Source: Toxoplasma gondii ME49
Lineage: Eukaryota > Apicomplexa > Conoidasida > Eucoccidiorida > Sarcocystidae
Assembly: GCF_000006565.2 (NCBI RefSeq)
Contig: NC_031471.1
Location: forward strand, 372,001-436,000
Reading direction: 5' to 3'
DNA: 64,000 nucleotides
Shown here piece after piece: positions 24,143 through 35,041 of this stretch. Under the pieces are notes generated by a model. It was not told the origin of the DNA. It saw only the letters and a program-made list of their open reading frames with translations, and ran no database searches. Numbering within the stretch: position 1 is the stretch's first letter; each line of letters opens with the position of its first letter. The translations under genes and the position numbers were made by a program.

Positions 24143-26204
24143 ATGGATGTTTCACCGAAGACTTTTGACGGCTGGTCAACCCAGTCAAGATGTCGACGCT
24201 TGACTGCTCTGTGTAGCGTGTTTCTCTTTCTCTGTCTTCTGCCTCATCACCCGTTTGCGTGTCATCCTCATGACACGTTTTCACGGCCTGCGCACACTCA
24301 CTCGGTGTTAATAGCGACTGCTGCCGAGCTCCGGGGTAACGCTCCACCAGTCTCGCCTGGGACAACACGGGCAACTGATGCAGCTGCCGAGAACAAAGCA
24401 GAAGATTCGTCTTCCGAACCGGGGGAGAGCACAGAAGTCGCGCAACTTCCAGCACAAGAAGTATCGTCTGGGGAACCGTCCGCAGAAACCACACCGGCTG
24501 AGAGCCATGACACTTCTGAGTCAGATCCAGTTGAAAAAGATTCGCAGCCAGAGAAGTCATCTGGGAGCGTAGACGAAGGCGAAGGGATGAGTGCGGGACA
24601 AAATGGAGATTCGCTGAAGGACGCCTATCAAGGTGCGTCGATGGAAGACATTCTGCCTAGCACGAGTCAAGAGGAGTATACCGACGACATCTACGAACGA
24701 GATGCAGTTCCACCGGAGCCGTTTGAACAGTGGGAGACAGCATATGACATACCTGATCAACTGAGAAGACGAACTGAAGGCGACGACCCCTTATATTATA
24801 ATCTCGTGATTGAAGAACGACTCTATTTGATGGAGCCTCCATTTGGGTCACTCCCGGGACAGACACAGGAAGCGTCAGAGGAGGGTGGCCAAATATCGGG
24901 GGAGGACGATGTGCAAACAGAGTCTGGAGGATTTCCTGCGCAGAAGAATGGTGTCTATGCTATGTGCTACGCCCGAACTGAAGAGGAAATCTGGCAACGA
25001 TGTGCGGAAGCAAGTGACGCCGCTGAAGGCGTTTACATTCAAATGCACGAAATGTTGGATTTCGGACGCCTCGTGGATCCGGATGAAGCTGATCCGTCGA
25101 CCGTGACGGCCGCACTAACAGAGGACCACTATCGTCGAACCGTCCGTGATTTGGGCGTCTCTTGGTTCACAACAATCAAGGAAATGAAGGCTGTGACGGG
25201 ACTCAAAGTCGCTGGGATTTGGTTCGGCCCTCCTGACTTCGACAAAATCGATTCAATTATCAAAGAAAACCTAGGCGTCTTTGACGGAGTTTATGTCGAT
25301 TGGGAAGACGGCGTTGGGGCATGTGTCGACAAGGTATGCCAAAAGAATAGCGTAAGCATTTCATCGAGATTCAATACTGCAAGTAGGGGTAAATGACAAG
25401 ACTATCATGGTGATAACAAATGAAGAGCCCAGAAGCAGTTCGCACGAATTGTCGCAGCGCGTTAGAACAAAAACTGCGGGTCATAGCCTAGCAACGATAC
25501 TCATTTTTATTCGATGCATTGTCTAATGCGGTATCGCATTTTTGCTACAGCTTGAACGTCCCCCGCGGACGAACAAGGCCGGTGAGCCCACTGCCTGGGC
25601 AGATAAACCAGATTTCTTTTTTCGATACTACATGGGAGGCCAAGATGCCAACACATGTGTACTGAAAGACATGTCACCGTACTCTTTCGACAGCTACGTA
25701 CGGGCTGACAGAGGTAAGTTACGCTCCTCTCTACAGCATGATTTCCTAGCGCGAGTTGCCGTTTCGTGAACAGGAGACACAGTCGAGTCTAATCTGAACA
25801 TAAATACTTAATTTCATCTGTTGCAGATTCCCCAAACAAAAGGACTCGTTTGTGATTATCGACGAGGTTCCGACGCCGCAAGCTTAAGATTTAGAACTGC
25901 TGTTAAAGAATGTGAATCGTCAAAACGAACACTTCTCTGAGCGTCTCTGGTAAACATGTGTGCTGCTGCAGAAATGAAGGTTCCTGACGAATGGGTACCT
26001 AACTTCCCTTGCTTCGCCGGCCACCAAGGACGATGCTACCGCGCCTTCAGAGCAAGCATTGCACACAGCTGCGATGCCACTCAACAAAGGTTTATGTTCG
26101 CTCCTTACGAGAGAACTTCCGACAAACTACTAACAATGTTCAAAGAGGGCTGCAGGGCTCTCGGCTACGACGTCCCTCCACACGATATCGTGCAATATGT
26201 GTAA
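24143..26204 (+). CDS. Unrecognised secreted protein, paralogue A, 3 exons, 528 aa
   Basis: Exons 24143-25333, 25551-25713 and 25972-26204. The phases close, and the structure matches the inverted paralogue at 27030-29429. The start ATG sits in an AAAATGG context. An Arg-containing N-terminus is followed by a hydrophobic segment (LTALCSVFLFLCLL, about residues 22-35), probably a signal peptide. Residues about 50-200 are acidic, Glu/Ser/Pro-rich and likely disordered. The folded part runs from about residue 190 (AYDIPDQLRRRTEGDDPLYY) to the end, with Cys positions shared with the paralogue: CYARTEEE, RCAEAS, ACVDKVC, NTC, FPCF, GRCYRAF. Residues near 375-395 read IWFGPPDFDK ... FDGVYVDWEDG, which superficially recalls a TIM-barrel glycosidase strand. 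I do not recognise the family. A dense-granule-like or other secretory-pathway protein is plausible. Confidence 0.85.
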
Positions 26205-27029
26205 TGACTCTCAGGCGAAAATGTCGCTCTCAGTAAAACCCTCAATTGTTGGCATACGCCAATAGTTTCTATCGGTGGGGTCGGCGAACGGGAAATATAG
26301 CCCTTTGTGTTGTTTGAGCTCCGCCTTTCGAGCCTTTAGTCGTCGAAGGACAGTCTCACTTGAAACTTCTCGCGGTGCTTCTGTGAACATACCGCTGTCA
26401 AAATACCACCGCGCTCAACACTTTCTGATCTGTCTAGATCCATCGTACAAGTAAACGTCTGTTTAACATTATGTGGCTCGTCACATCGCTAAACTAAGAA
26501 GCTTGCGCACGGTTCCGCATCGGTTTTGCGTCCCTAAGGCTGGGACTTCGGCACCTCGGCAACCACTGGCAACTATTCCGTAGAGGTGTGATGACAACGC
26601 AGGCGCTTCCCGCGTCTGACGTTTTTCAGCGGGAATGTTTCCAAGGAGCACACACGCAGCTAATTGATATTACTATGGTAGTCGGCAGTTTTATGTCTTT
26701 TTCTCGTCGCACTACGCAATAGACACAACGGACACCGATTAGTGCAAGCATGCTTGTCTCAGCGTACGGAGTCGCTCCCCTGCCATATCTGTACAGAGAG
26801 TGGTCACGAAGGTCATTCACTGGATCACTTGAGGTTCTGTGATTAATGAGGCAATGGCTTTTGTTTTATTTGCTGGTGTGAAATACTGCCCAGTATTCAG
26901 TACTTCCATCACGAGAACGTCACGTGCAGTGGAGTACAGCTGCCATGCTTACGCTTCACTGACGTACGCACAGATTCGCTGTATTGAAAACTGTTTTCCT
27001 TGGTGGGTCATATGGTGATGCAGATCGTC
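26205..27029. other. Convergent intergenic region between paralogues A and B
   Basis: Both genes end into this 825-base spacer, which should hold both 3' UTRs. I see no coding sequence or repeat. Confidence 0.6.
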
Positions 27030-29429
27030 CTAAATAGCCATTACCAAATCGTGAGGTGGAAGCTCTTGACCAAGCGCTGCGCAAGTATCATTTAAGAGGA
27101 TTCTCATACTCTCGGAAGCCCTATCAAAGGGAGCGAAGATGTATCGCTGCTTCTGGGCGTTGCAGGCATCTTCTGCATACTTTGTGATGGCTCGATAACA
27201 ACGTCCTTCAAAGCCGCCAAAACATGGGAAGGATAGGTCCCATCCAGATGGCGGTGTGAGCTCTGAGGTAATACACAGTTCGGATCAAGCGGTATTACGT
27301 ACGAAGTGTTGTCGAGGATTTGGAAAATTCAAAGTGGTGCCCGGACAGACAAAATGGGAGATGGGAAATAAGAGTGTTTAGGCCCAACACTATTGGGAAG
27401 CATTTCCCTTCGTGCTGTACTTCAGTACAAACCAAGAAGTTTTCTCTCAGCGAGACAACTGCCTATGCTTTGTGACTTGCGTCATGTGGATTAGCGGGTT
27501 TAAATGCAGATATTTCGTACAGAATGAGTTCGCATGTTACAGTCTTGTGCTCCGTGGCTACAGTGATTCTTAAATCACGACGGGCGTTGTTTGCGCCGTA
27601 GTTACGGACTTTTAGGGAGTCGTGTACTCCCAGCTCCGCTCATAGATGTTCGGCAATGCGAAATTTCTTCGCACTGAAATTACCAGTCGCGTTTTTCTAT
27701 GAAGTCAAATTGCTCGACAGAGAAGCACTTGCCTCTGAAGTTGTTGTTGACGAACGGCTCGGCCGTGTAGGGTGTCCTGTCAGGCAGGCGGCAGACGTCC
27801 ACATCTTGGCCTCCAGTATAGTATCGCATAAAAAATGATTTTGGATTCCACCATCCGTTTTGACGCCCATTTCTACTGAAACGAGGTGGCCTTTTAATCT
27901 GCGGGTCAGTTTCAAGCACACAGAAACATCAAATTTTCCGGGTATGCTGAAAACCTTTCATTGCCGGACACGTGCATGTTTAATCTCTTGAGTGGCATAT
28001 TACATCTGGCATTAGTTGCAGTGGAGGAGCTTCATGTCCAAAGCACTTGTGTGGCTTCGCTGAGGAGCGGGCACCTTTTTCAGGAGCGTTGCTTTGTCAC
28101 CATGCTGTTAATGTCAATATTTGCTGATTCAAGGTCGGAAACAAGCATATGAACCATTCCTATAAATCAGTTACCAAATGCTCGACAAAACACTTTAGTA
28201 GGGCGGCAAATAAGTCGATGTGAGAGGCTTCAGCTCGCCAGACATACCTTGCTCATGCAGGCCCCTTCACCAGAGTCCCAGTCCACAAGAAATCCGTCCA
28301 GAAGACCAGGATACTCGCGGAGAACCGCACTCATTCGATCAAAATCTGGAGGCCCAAACCACAGGCCCCCGACGCGAAGATGGGTACGATTCTTGAGTTC
28401 AGCGATAGTTTCAAACCATTCAGGAGGTAAATCCTGTCTTGCAAGGGTATAGTGTTGAGGCGGAATAGATACTGTCTGCACAGCTGGGTTCCCAAGTTCG
28501 GCGTTATTGTGACGACCGAAATCTGTCATATTCACAATCGGAATGTAAACTCCGTCTCCCAGAGTGGCAGCCTGCGCGCAGCGTTCCAAGATGTCCGCTT
28601 TCTCAGTCGTATAGCAATATGAGAAGACCCCATTGTTTGCCGTTACGACTGGCAAAGCTTTTCCATCATCAGATGGGAGTAGTCCGCTGCGATCGTTTGG
28701 AGGTTCGTTTACTTCTCCACGTGCCTGCCTTTCTTCCATAAGGACGTAATCATAATAATCGATGTTGGTTCCGGGTATCACTCGACGGTACTGATGAGGC
28801 AGGTAGTACTGGAAGTCAAACTCTTCGTGCTCCGTCTCTTCCCCATCATCGTCCCCCTCGATTGCTAATTCATCCTCGTCTTCCGTATCTGGGGAATAAT
28901 CAGCGTTTTCTGTCATTTCTCCTTCTTGAACACCACCTTCGTGTGGGATACTGCCTCCTTGGCGATCAGCCCTTGTCATCGGAGGCCGCTTGAATTGCTC
29001 GTTGTCGTCCTTATCCTCGTCGGAAGTAGCTGGCAGCACGCCGTTACTGCCAGCGTAGATGGTGTCGTTTGCTTCGCCGTCGCGCTTGGGAAACTCCGAG
29101 TGGTTCACCACTCCTTCATTGTTGTTGTCGTCCAACTGACCTGCATCATAATTGACATCGTCTGCATATGCAGAGGGGAGAAGGCCGCCACGCGTTACAG
29201 GTCGTTCGGGTTTCTCCAGGGACACTGACGATCCAGCCCCTGCAGCGTGAGACTCCCATATTGCGATTGAGCCTCCTATGTAACCACTACTTCGGTTCAA
29301 AGACGATACAGCGGCGAACGCAACATACACCACCAACGTTTTCTTAAATACCCGATTCCGTTGAAGGGCATCCGGGCCTTGCCACAAATGCGAAAAAATG
29401 TTTCTATTCCCCCTTGCCGTTTGCATCAT
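27030..29429 (-). CDS. Unrecognised secreted protein, paralogue B, 3 exons, 526 aa, with a GC-AG intron
   Basis: Exons on the minus strand: 29429-28248, 27898-27733 and 27262-27030. The second intron has a GC donor (GAG|GCAAGT) where paralogue A has GT. Splicing there joins in phase (g|ag) to the last exon, which reads ELTPPSGWDLSFPCFGGFEG and ends PPHDLVMAI, matching A's MKVPDEWVPNFPCF ... PPHDIVQYV. The N-terminus has a weaker hydrophobic segment (KKTLVVYVAFAAVSSL, about residues 29-44). An acidic disordered region follows, then the shared domain: YYLPHQYRRVIPG, YDYVLMEER, FSYCYTTEKADILERC, GLWFGPPDFDR and LLDGFLVDWDSGEGAC. If the GC site were not used, the protein would stop 16 codons later and lose the last Cys-rich module. 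Function is unknown; it probably enters the secretory pathway like A. Confidence 0.8.
27727..27738 (-). other. Non-canonical GC 5' splice site of paralogue B intron 2
   Basis: In gene sense the sequence reads CAGAG|GCAAGT. Every other donor position matches the consensus, as is usual for real GC-AG introns. The homologous site in paralogue A is CAGAG|GTAAGT, so a single T-to-C change separates them. Confidence 0.7.
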
Positions 29430-30851
29430 CGTATCAGAACCGTCCAACCAACAGCGGACACCGTTGATAGATTTAGGCCTCTTAGTGCTCGAATATTGGA
29501 AAAAAAATGGGATTACGACATCCACACACACCGTCAGGCTCTTACATGCTCGCGTCGAGGCAAAAAGCGAAAAGCTTAAAAATACTAGTACACCTACTGG
29601 TTCCTTTCTATTGTTCTGTCTGAGGTGTATGGCGATGCAATAGCTTTGCTATGACTACTCCGAAGTCGACGAAAGGCGACATACAACACGAAATAGCACT
29701 GCGTATGTGCCCGCAGTCAATGACTACAGTTCTGGCTGACGGATCCTGCGTGCCGCAGCTCGAAGTTTCTCTTTGTTCGCGATGTCTCAGTAAGCCGTGC
29801 AGGCTCGCCTGACCTCATCATTTTGCCGAGATCCATCTAACCATCAGAGCTACCTGGAAGCCTCCTAATGTACTCTTGTGACGATTTGCATGTCACTTCA
29901 CGGTAGCTGATAAGTTCAAACCCACACATCCCTGAGGCTCAAGCAAAACAGGGCTTGTTGCGGATTTGGTGGAGACTTCAGTAGATGCAAAGTTGGCGCT
30001 GCGGCGAGTCGTGCTATTCTGAATACGAGACACCGTTGGTTCAGCCTCCAAGCATACTTCTGACTCTTAAACCCGTGGATCAACATCAGCACGCTTGTTT
30101 CCATTGCTCAAAAACCCTCTACAAGGAATGGCTTCGTCACTTTGTTTGGTGCCGCTTACCAGTGAGTTTCCTCCCATTGTGCTGGGTTGTCCGCTTTTGG
30201 AACTGATCAAGTGCCGGAATTTACTTAGATCGGCTTCACAGTTCACTGACTTTTTTCACATTTATTAACCAGTCCCGCTCGACGTGAAAGTGTTTCAATT
30301 GCTTGTGGATGTGGGCATGAGAACCCCCGTCGTACAGAGATTGAGCGGGCCAATTGATGGCGAACCATTTCCACTCAATGACGGGCAAAACGGGGATGTT
30401 TTTTGATTGTATCGTTCACACTACCCTGGTTGTTTCTGTGTTTCAGGTATCATTTCACCGGGATATGATCCCTAGCTATTAACAGTCATGGTTCTCGACA
30501 CCCGTGTGTCAGCCGGCGCAGCGAGACGGACGAAAACGAAGTGTTTATGCGCCAAGAAGTGACTTTGCTCGTGTCATGACAGGGGTCGATTCTCTCAAAA
30601 TTGTTTGTCAACTATACAGCAGCAGCGCTTCCACGATGAGCCTCACGGCGGCATGCTGTAAGCCTGAACTGTTCAGTTTTTACGGCGTTTGCTGTTTCGC
30701 TGGATGGAGAATTTGAGCAGTGGTGCACTTTGCGTATTGACGGTATCAAAGAACACCGTGTTTTGTCCAACCATCGTAGCACCAGCAACCTACAGATTAC
30801 CACTCAATCGCGAAACCACAGCAGACCACAAAGGGTTAAGGTGAAGGAAGA
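29430..30851. other. Divergent intergenic region between paralogue B and the nucleoside transporter
   Basis: This should contain two 5' UTRs and promoters. Open frames here are short (at most about 80 codons outside the first 100 bases) and show no recognisable product. No repeat or TGCATGCA motif was seen. Confidence 0.55.
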
Positions 30852-33800
30852 ATGGACAAGAACAGCAATGAGGCAGCCGCGGATTCCACCCTGTCCATCG
30901 GGGCAGGTGGAGAGCGTGACGGTAGGAGCCTCGATGTACGCGATGACGACCACTACCAGCAGCTTGAGGAGATGCGCATGAGGAGGCTCTTTCTTCTGCT
31001 TGGAATATGCACGACTATGCCTTGGAACAGCTTGCTGACAAGTTTACCGATCTTCTCCCTTACGTATTTCCCAATGTACAAATGGGGAACCTGGAGGTGA
31101 GGCTCTGGCGATAACGGCGCTGTGGTGCATTGAGATTCCTGTTGCTGTTCCCCGCCCACAGACCGTATATCCCATACACGCACAGTAATGCTTTTGATCG
31201 GTTTTGGTCTCTGTGGAGCGCCAACACTCTAGGAACGGCTGGAGGAGAAACCAATCTGCCCCGACTAGCACAGGCAGCCTCTCATCACAATATGTACGTG
31301 TACTGACAAGTCGGCGTTCGCTGGAAGTCGATGACTGCCACAACATTGGTAGGAACGGAATGAATTATACGAAGGACGGCACAAACATGAACATCTCTTT
31401 GAATCCGTTGAGATACAGATCTGATCATTGCTCCAACATGGTTGCCACATTACGGCATGAGCAAGTGACAATCCTATTCATCTAGTTTCCTGCTAGCTGT
31501 CTCTTTTTCGTTCAGCGCTCAGATCAACTCAGCAGCCCTCCTGTTGATCCAGCCTTTGCTTGGATGGATCATGCCGCGCATTTCTTTGGCTTCCTGTTAC
31601 CTGTCCTCGCTGGGAGCTCTGCTAGTTGCAACCATCCTTGTACCAGTGTTCGGCTATTTTTTTCAGACGACCTTTCTTGGCCTCGCGACCTGTCTATCCG
31701 CTCTGTTCATCCTTGCTGCAGCAGGTGCATTTCTGCAGGCTACAGCCTTCAGTAAGCGGGTTTAAATGCCGCGAATCCTTTGGCGTCAAGATGTCTCACA
31801 GTGCAGCATCGTTGAGCGAGACAGAACTATGAGGCGAAGGCGCACGATTCTCGTCACTGCCGAGAGATAAGAAGACAGGGGTCGCGCGGTGGTCGCAGTT
31901 CTTCTGCAGATACAGCCAGGTCCTCCGCTACCTCGTCTGAGCCAAATGTGTAGTAGCACAGAGCTGTAGACGGAATTATGTTGTCTGTGGAACATACTTT
32001 TCCGAACAGATTGTGGTAGACAGCGGCGGGTTTTCGAGGTTTCTTGTGCTTCGAAACAACTATCGAAACCAGAGAAACTCCATCTACCTGACACCGTTTC
32101 TTATAGAAAGAGCAGAACTTTGCGGCTCTGTCCAATATGTTTCAGGTTGTTATCAGCGTGCTGCGCTCACTCTCATAGTTGATTTATTCTACGCATTGGG
32201 ATCAGATATTTAAGTGGAAGACGACTTTTCACGGGCGAGATATCGGCTTGTCGGTATCAAAGTGTGTGCCTGTGTGTGTGCGTCCTCTTTTCTGTGTGTG
32301 TGTTCAGTTCTTGCGGGCTCTGTGACAGACGAGAGATACTTGTATCAGTTCTTTGTGGGTCAAGCGGCGGCGGGAGTTCTTGCAGCTATTTGTGGTTTTA
32401 CGCCGTACCTGATCCGACAGATGCTTCAACACGGAGGGTGGCGCGTCGTGCCCTTAAGACCGAACTTTTCCGTCGGTGTCCCTCCTGGAGCTGGTGCTGA
32501 GCCTGGACACACTGATTTTGAACTGATCAATACGCGTGTGCACAGTTCACCGGGCGACTCTATGTTGCACGATAATGAATACTTGTGGTCTCTGTGCAGT
32601 TCGAGTCTCGCGTTTATTGTATGTACATGCCTTACTCTCATCTGCATCCTTTCTTATCGAGCGCTGAACCAGTCGCGGTTGTTTTCCACCCTTCTTGCTC
32701 TCCCCGCCTCGTCCCATGATGCCGATGAGGCCCCGCTGACGGAAGAGGTCGTTCCTTTGGTTTCGGATGCCAATCCGAACGTTCACGTGGAAACGGAAAA
32801 CACCTCGGTGTCAAGTGCACGATCCCAGCGGGAGGGCGAAACAGCAAACGATGCAGGCAAATTTGATCGCGGCAGTGAGAAGCCCGGAGGACGCGGTCCA
32901 GGCGGCGACGTTTCCGTGAGCACAAGTGCAGCAACCGAACAAGCCAAGTGGATAGATAAAAGAGTTCGGGTCGAACAAACGAACCTTTTCCTTACCCTCT
33001 TTGTCACCGGCCTACTTTTCCCAGGTAAGAGGTGGCAGCTTCAAAACATGGGGATTCTCTGCAAAAGAGTTCCGTCAAAGGCCTAGAACCGGATCATTGA
33101 GCATGGCCATCTGAATTTGTCTCTGTGTCCTCTGGCATATCAGTCTGAACAGCACTTGTCCCGTCTCCCGTCCTTTTCGCTTGACCTTTCTGCATGTGGA
33201 TTTTTGCTTTTATCTATTTTCCTGTGTCTCTCGAGTAGGTTTCCCTTGCCGTAGACACCTGCTCGCACGCATAGAGTTACAGCTTCTTTCCACTTCCCCC
33301 GTTCATGCCTCGCATTTTGGGGACCTTCATTCTCTTTCCGCTTCCCCCAGATTTGTCTTCTTTTCAGCAAGCACGGCCGAATGGCGCCCACAAGCTTCCT
33401 TGGTTGCATCAAAGACTGGAAATGCAGCCAACGTCACCGTGTTGGCGCTCTTTATGTCGGGCTTCACTGCGCAGCAACTTCAGCTGTTTCTGGCTACCTG
33501 CTTTCAAGCTGGCGACCTCGTCAGTCGCCTTTTCACCAGGTGGTTCAAGTGTTGTCTGCTCGAGTCTGAGACGGCGAAGGGAAACCAGTTGCATGCAGAA
33601 GCCGAAGCAGCGGCCAGTGAGGCAGCAGGTCCCCACCCTTTGCCTTCCTGGATTAGGAGAGAAGACGAGGATGACGACAACAAGCTAACAGAAGGCAGTG
33701 AAACCAGAAGAGTGGAGAGGCAGAGTGGACGTGATCACGAGGAAGGAGAACGCGACAGGCTGCGAGCGGAATCTGCAAATTCGCCTCTCACGGTGCCTGT

Positions 33801-35041
33801 GGTAAGCAATAGAATATGGAGAGGAAAGACAGAGAATCAGAGGAACCAGAAGTTCTCTGTAGAAGGGTTGGAAAAAGAATTTGACAGGTTCAAGGGAAGA
33901 ATTAAGTTGACGTTGGGAGCGACTGAAAAGGAAAGAAGTGAAGCTTTGAGCAGGAAGCAAGATGGAGCATTGTTTGGAGCGTGTACCACAGGTCGAACTC
34001 AGTGCAGCATTTTTCACCTCACACTTTCCCCCGTTGAACATTGTGGCAGAACCCGAAGAAAACAGCTTGGAAGAGAAAGTGCAGCCTGACCTTGTGTTCG
34101 TCACACATGTTCTTTTCATTTGCCGAGGGTTGTTATGTTTCGTTCAAACGGAAACCCGTGGAGTCGTTTCTATGAAACAAGCGGACTCTGCCGAGAAACC
34201 AGTTTTTGTCGTGTGTCTGTTCTGCGTGTTTCCGCAGATTCTTCGCTTCCTTTTCGTCCCGCTGTTCATCATTTCCCAGCTTGCCACGCTTCCGCCCTCA
34301 ACTCCTGCCGTGCCTTTAACGGCATCTTTCGATTTGAACGCCGTTTCCGGAGTCGTCACTCTACCCGTCTCGTTTGCTCGTTCTTCGCCTTCAACTCGTT
34401 TGTCTCCATTTCCTGGATCCGCGTCGCCGTCCTCGCTTGTGAGTCTTGAAGAGTCCGCGACGGAAGGCGGCGCTTCTGCCACTGCCTCGAATACCGCCTG
34501 GGGGTTCTTTCTGCGTCTCATCTCCAACGACTACGTTCGTTTATTTCTCATGCTGGCTCTCGCCATCAGCAACGGCCTGTACGCAACCATCGCGGTTCTC
34601 AACGCGAATGCTGCTGCAGCCGCTTCCGCTCGCCAGTTTGCAAACGCAGAAAGGGGAGAGACCGAAGACGCAGGCAGAGGCGAAAAGGGAGTGCAACAAC
34701 GGGGACAAGCCACCGAAGACGAGAGGCCCAGGAACAGAGGAGCGGGCCAGGAAGAAGACGCCGGAGAAAGCGGAAGCGAAACGCCTTCCAGCAGACAGCC
34801 GTTGCTGAAGTCAGAAGATCGAGAGTCTCCTCGACCCCACTCAGCCGTTGTCTCCGAGGACAGATACGGTAAAATGGAGACTGGGCTGCCTCTCAGACGG
34901 AGAAGAAGCGCAGTGGAGAGATTTTGCAGAAAAAAGAAACAAGACGTAGCTTTCGGAATCAACCTGGGCGTCGTCGCAGGAGTTTGTGCAGGCAGTTGGT
35001 TTGGAGCCGCTCTCCAGTATTTTGTGCCAAGCAGTTGGTAG
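30852..35041 (+). CDS. Equilibrative nucleoside transporter (ENT family), 6 exons, 855 aa
   Basis: ENT proteins carry nucleosides or nucleobases across membranes, which matters because apicomplexans cannot make purines de novo. Exons: 30852-31096, 31162-31293, 31516-31751, 32308-33024, 33368-33801 and 34238-35041, with all phases continuous. TM1 carries the family signature LLLGICTTMPWNSLLTS. Further membrane segments include ALLLIQPLLGWIMPRISLAS, ATFLSALFIL-like helices, YQFFVGQAAAGVLAAICGF, LAFIVCTCLTLICILSY, TNLFLTLFVTGLLFP, the FQAGDLVSRLFTR segment equivalent to the FDxxGR helix of other ENTs, ILRFLFVPLFIISQLA, VRLFLMLALAISNGLYATIA and a last helix GVVAGVCAGSWFGAALQYF. The protein is long for the family (about 400-550 aa is usual) because of charged loops encoded around 32660-32960, 33560-33800 and 34620-34920. 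The substrate cannot be told from sequence. Confidence 0.87.
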
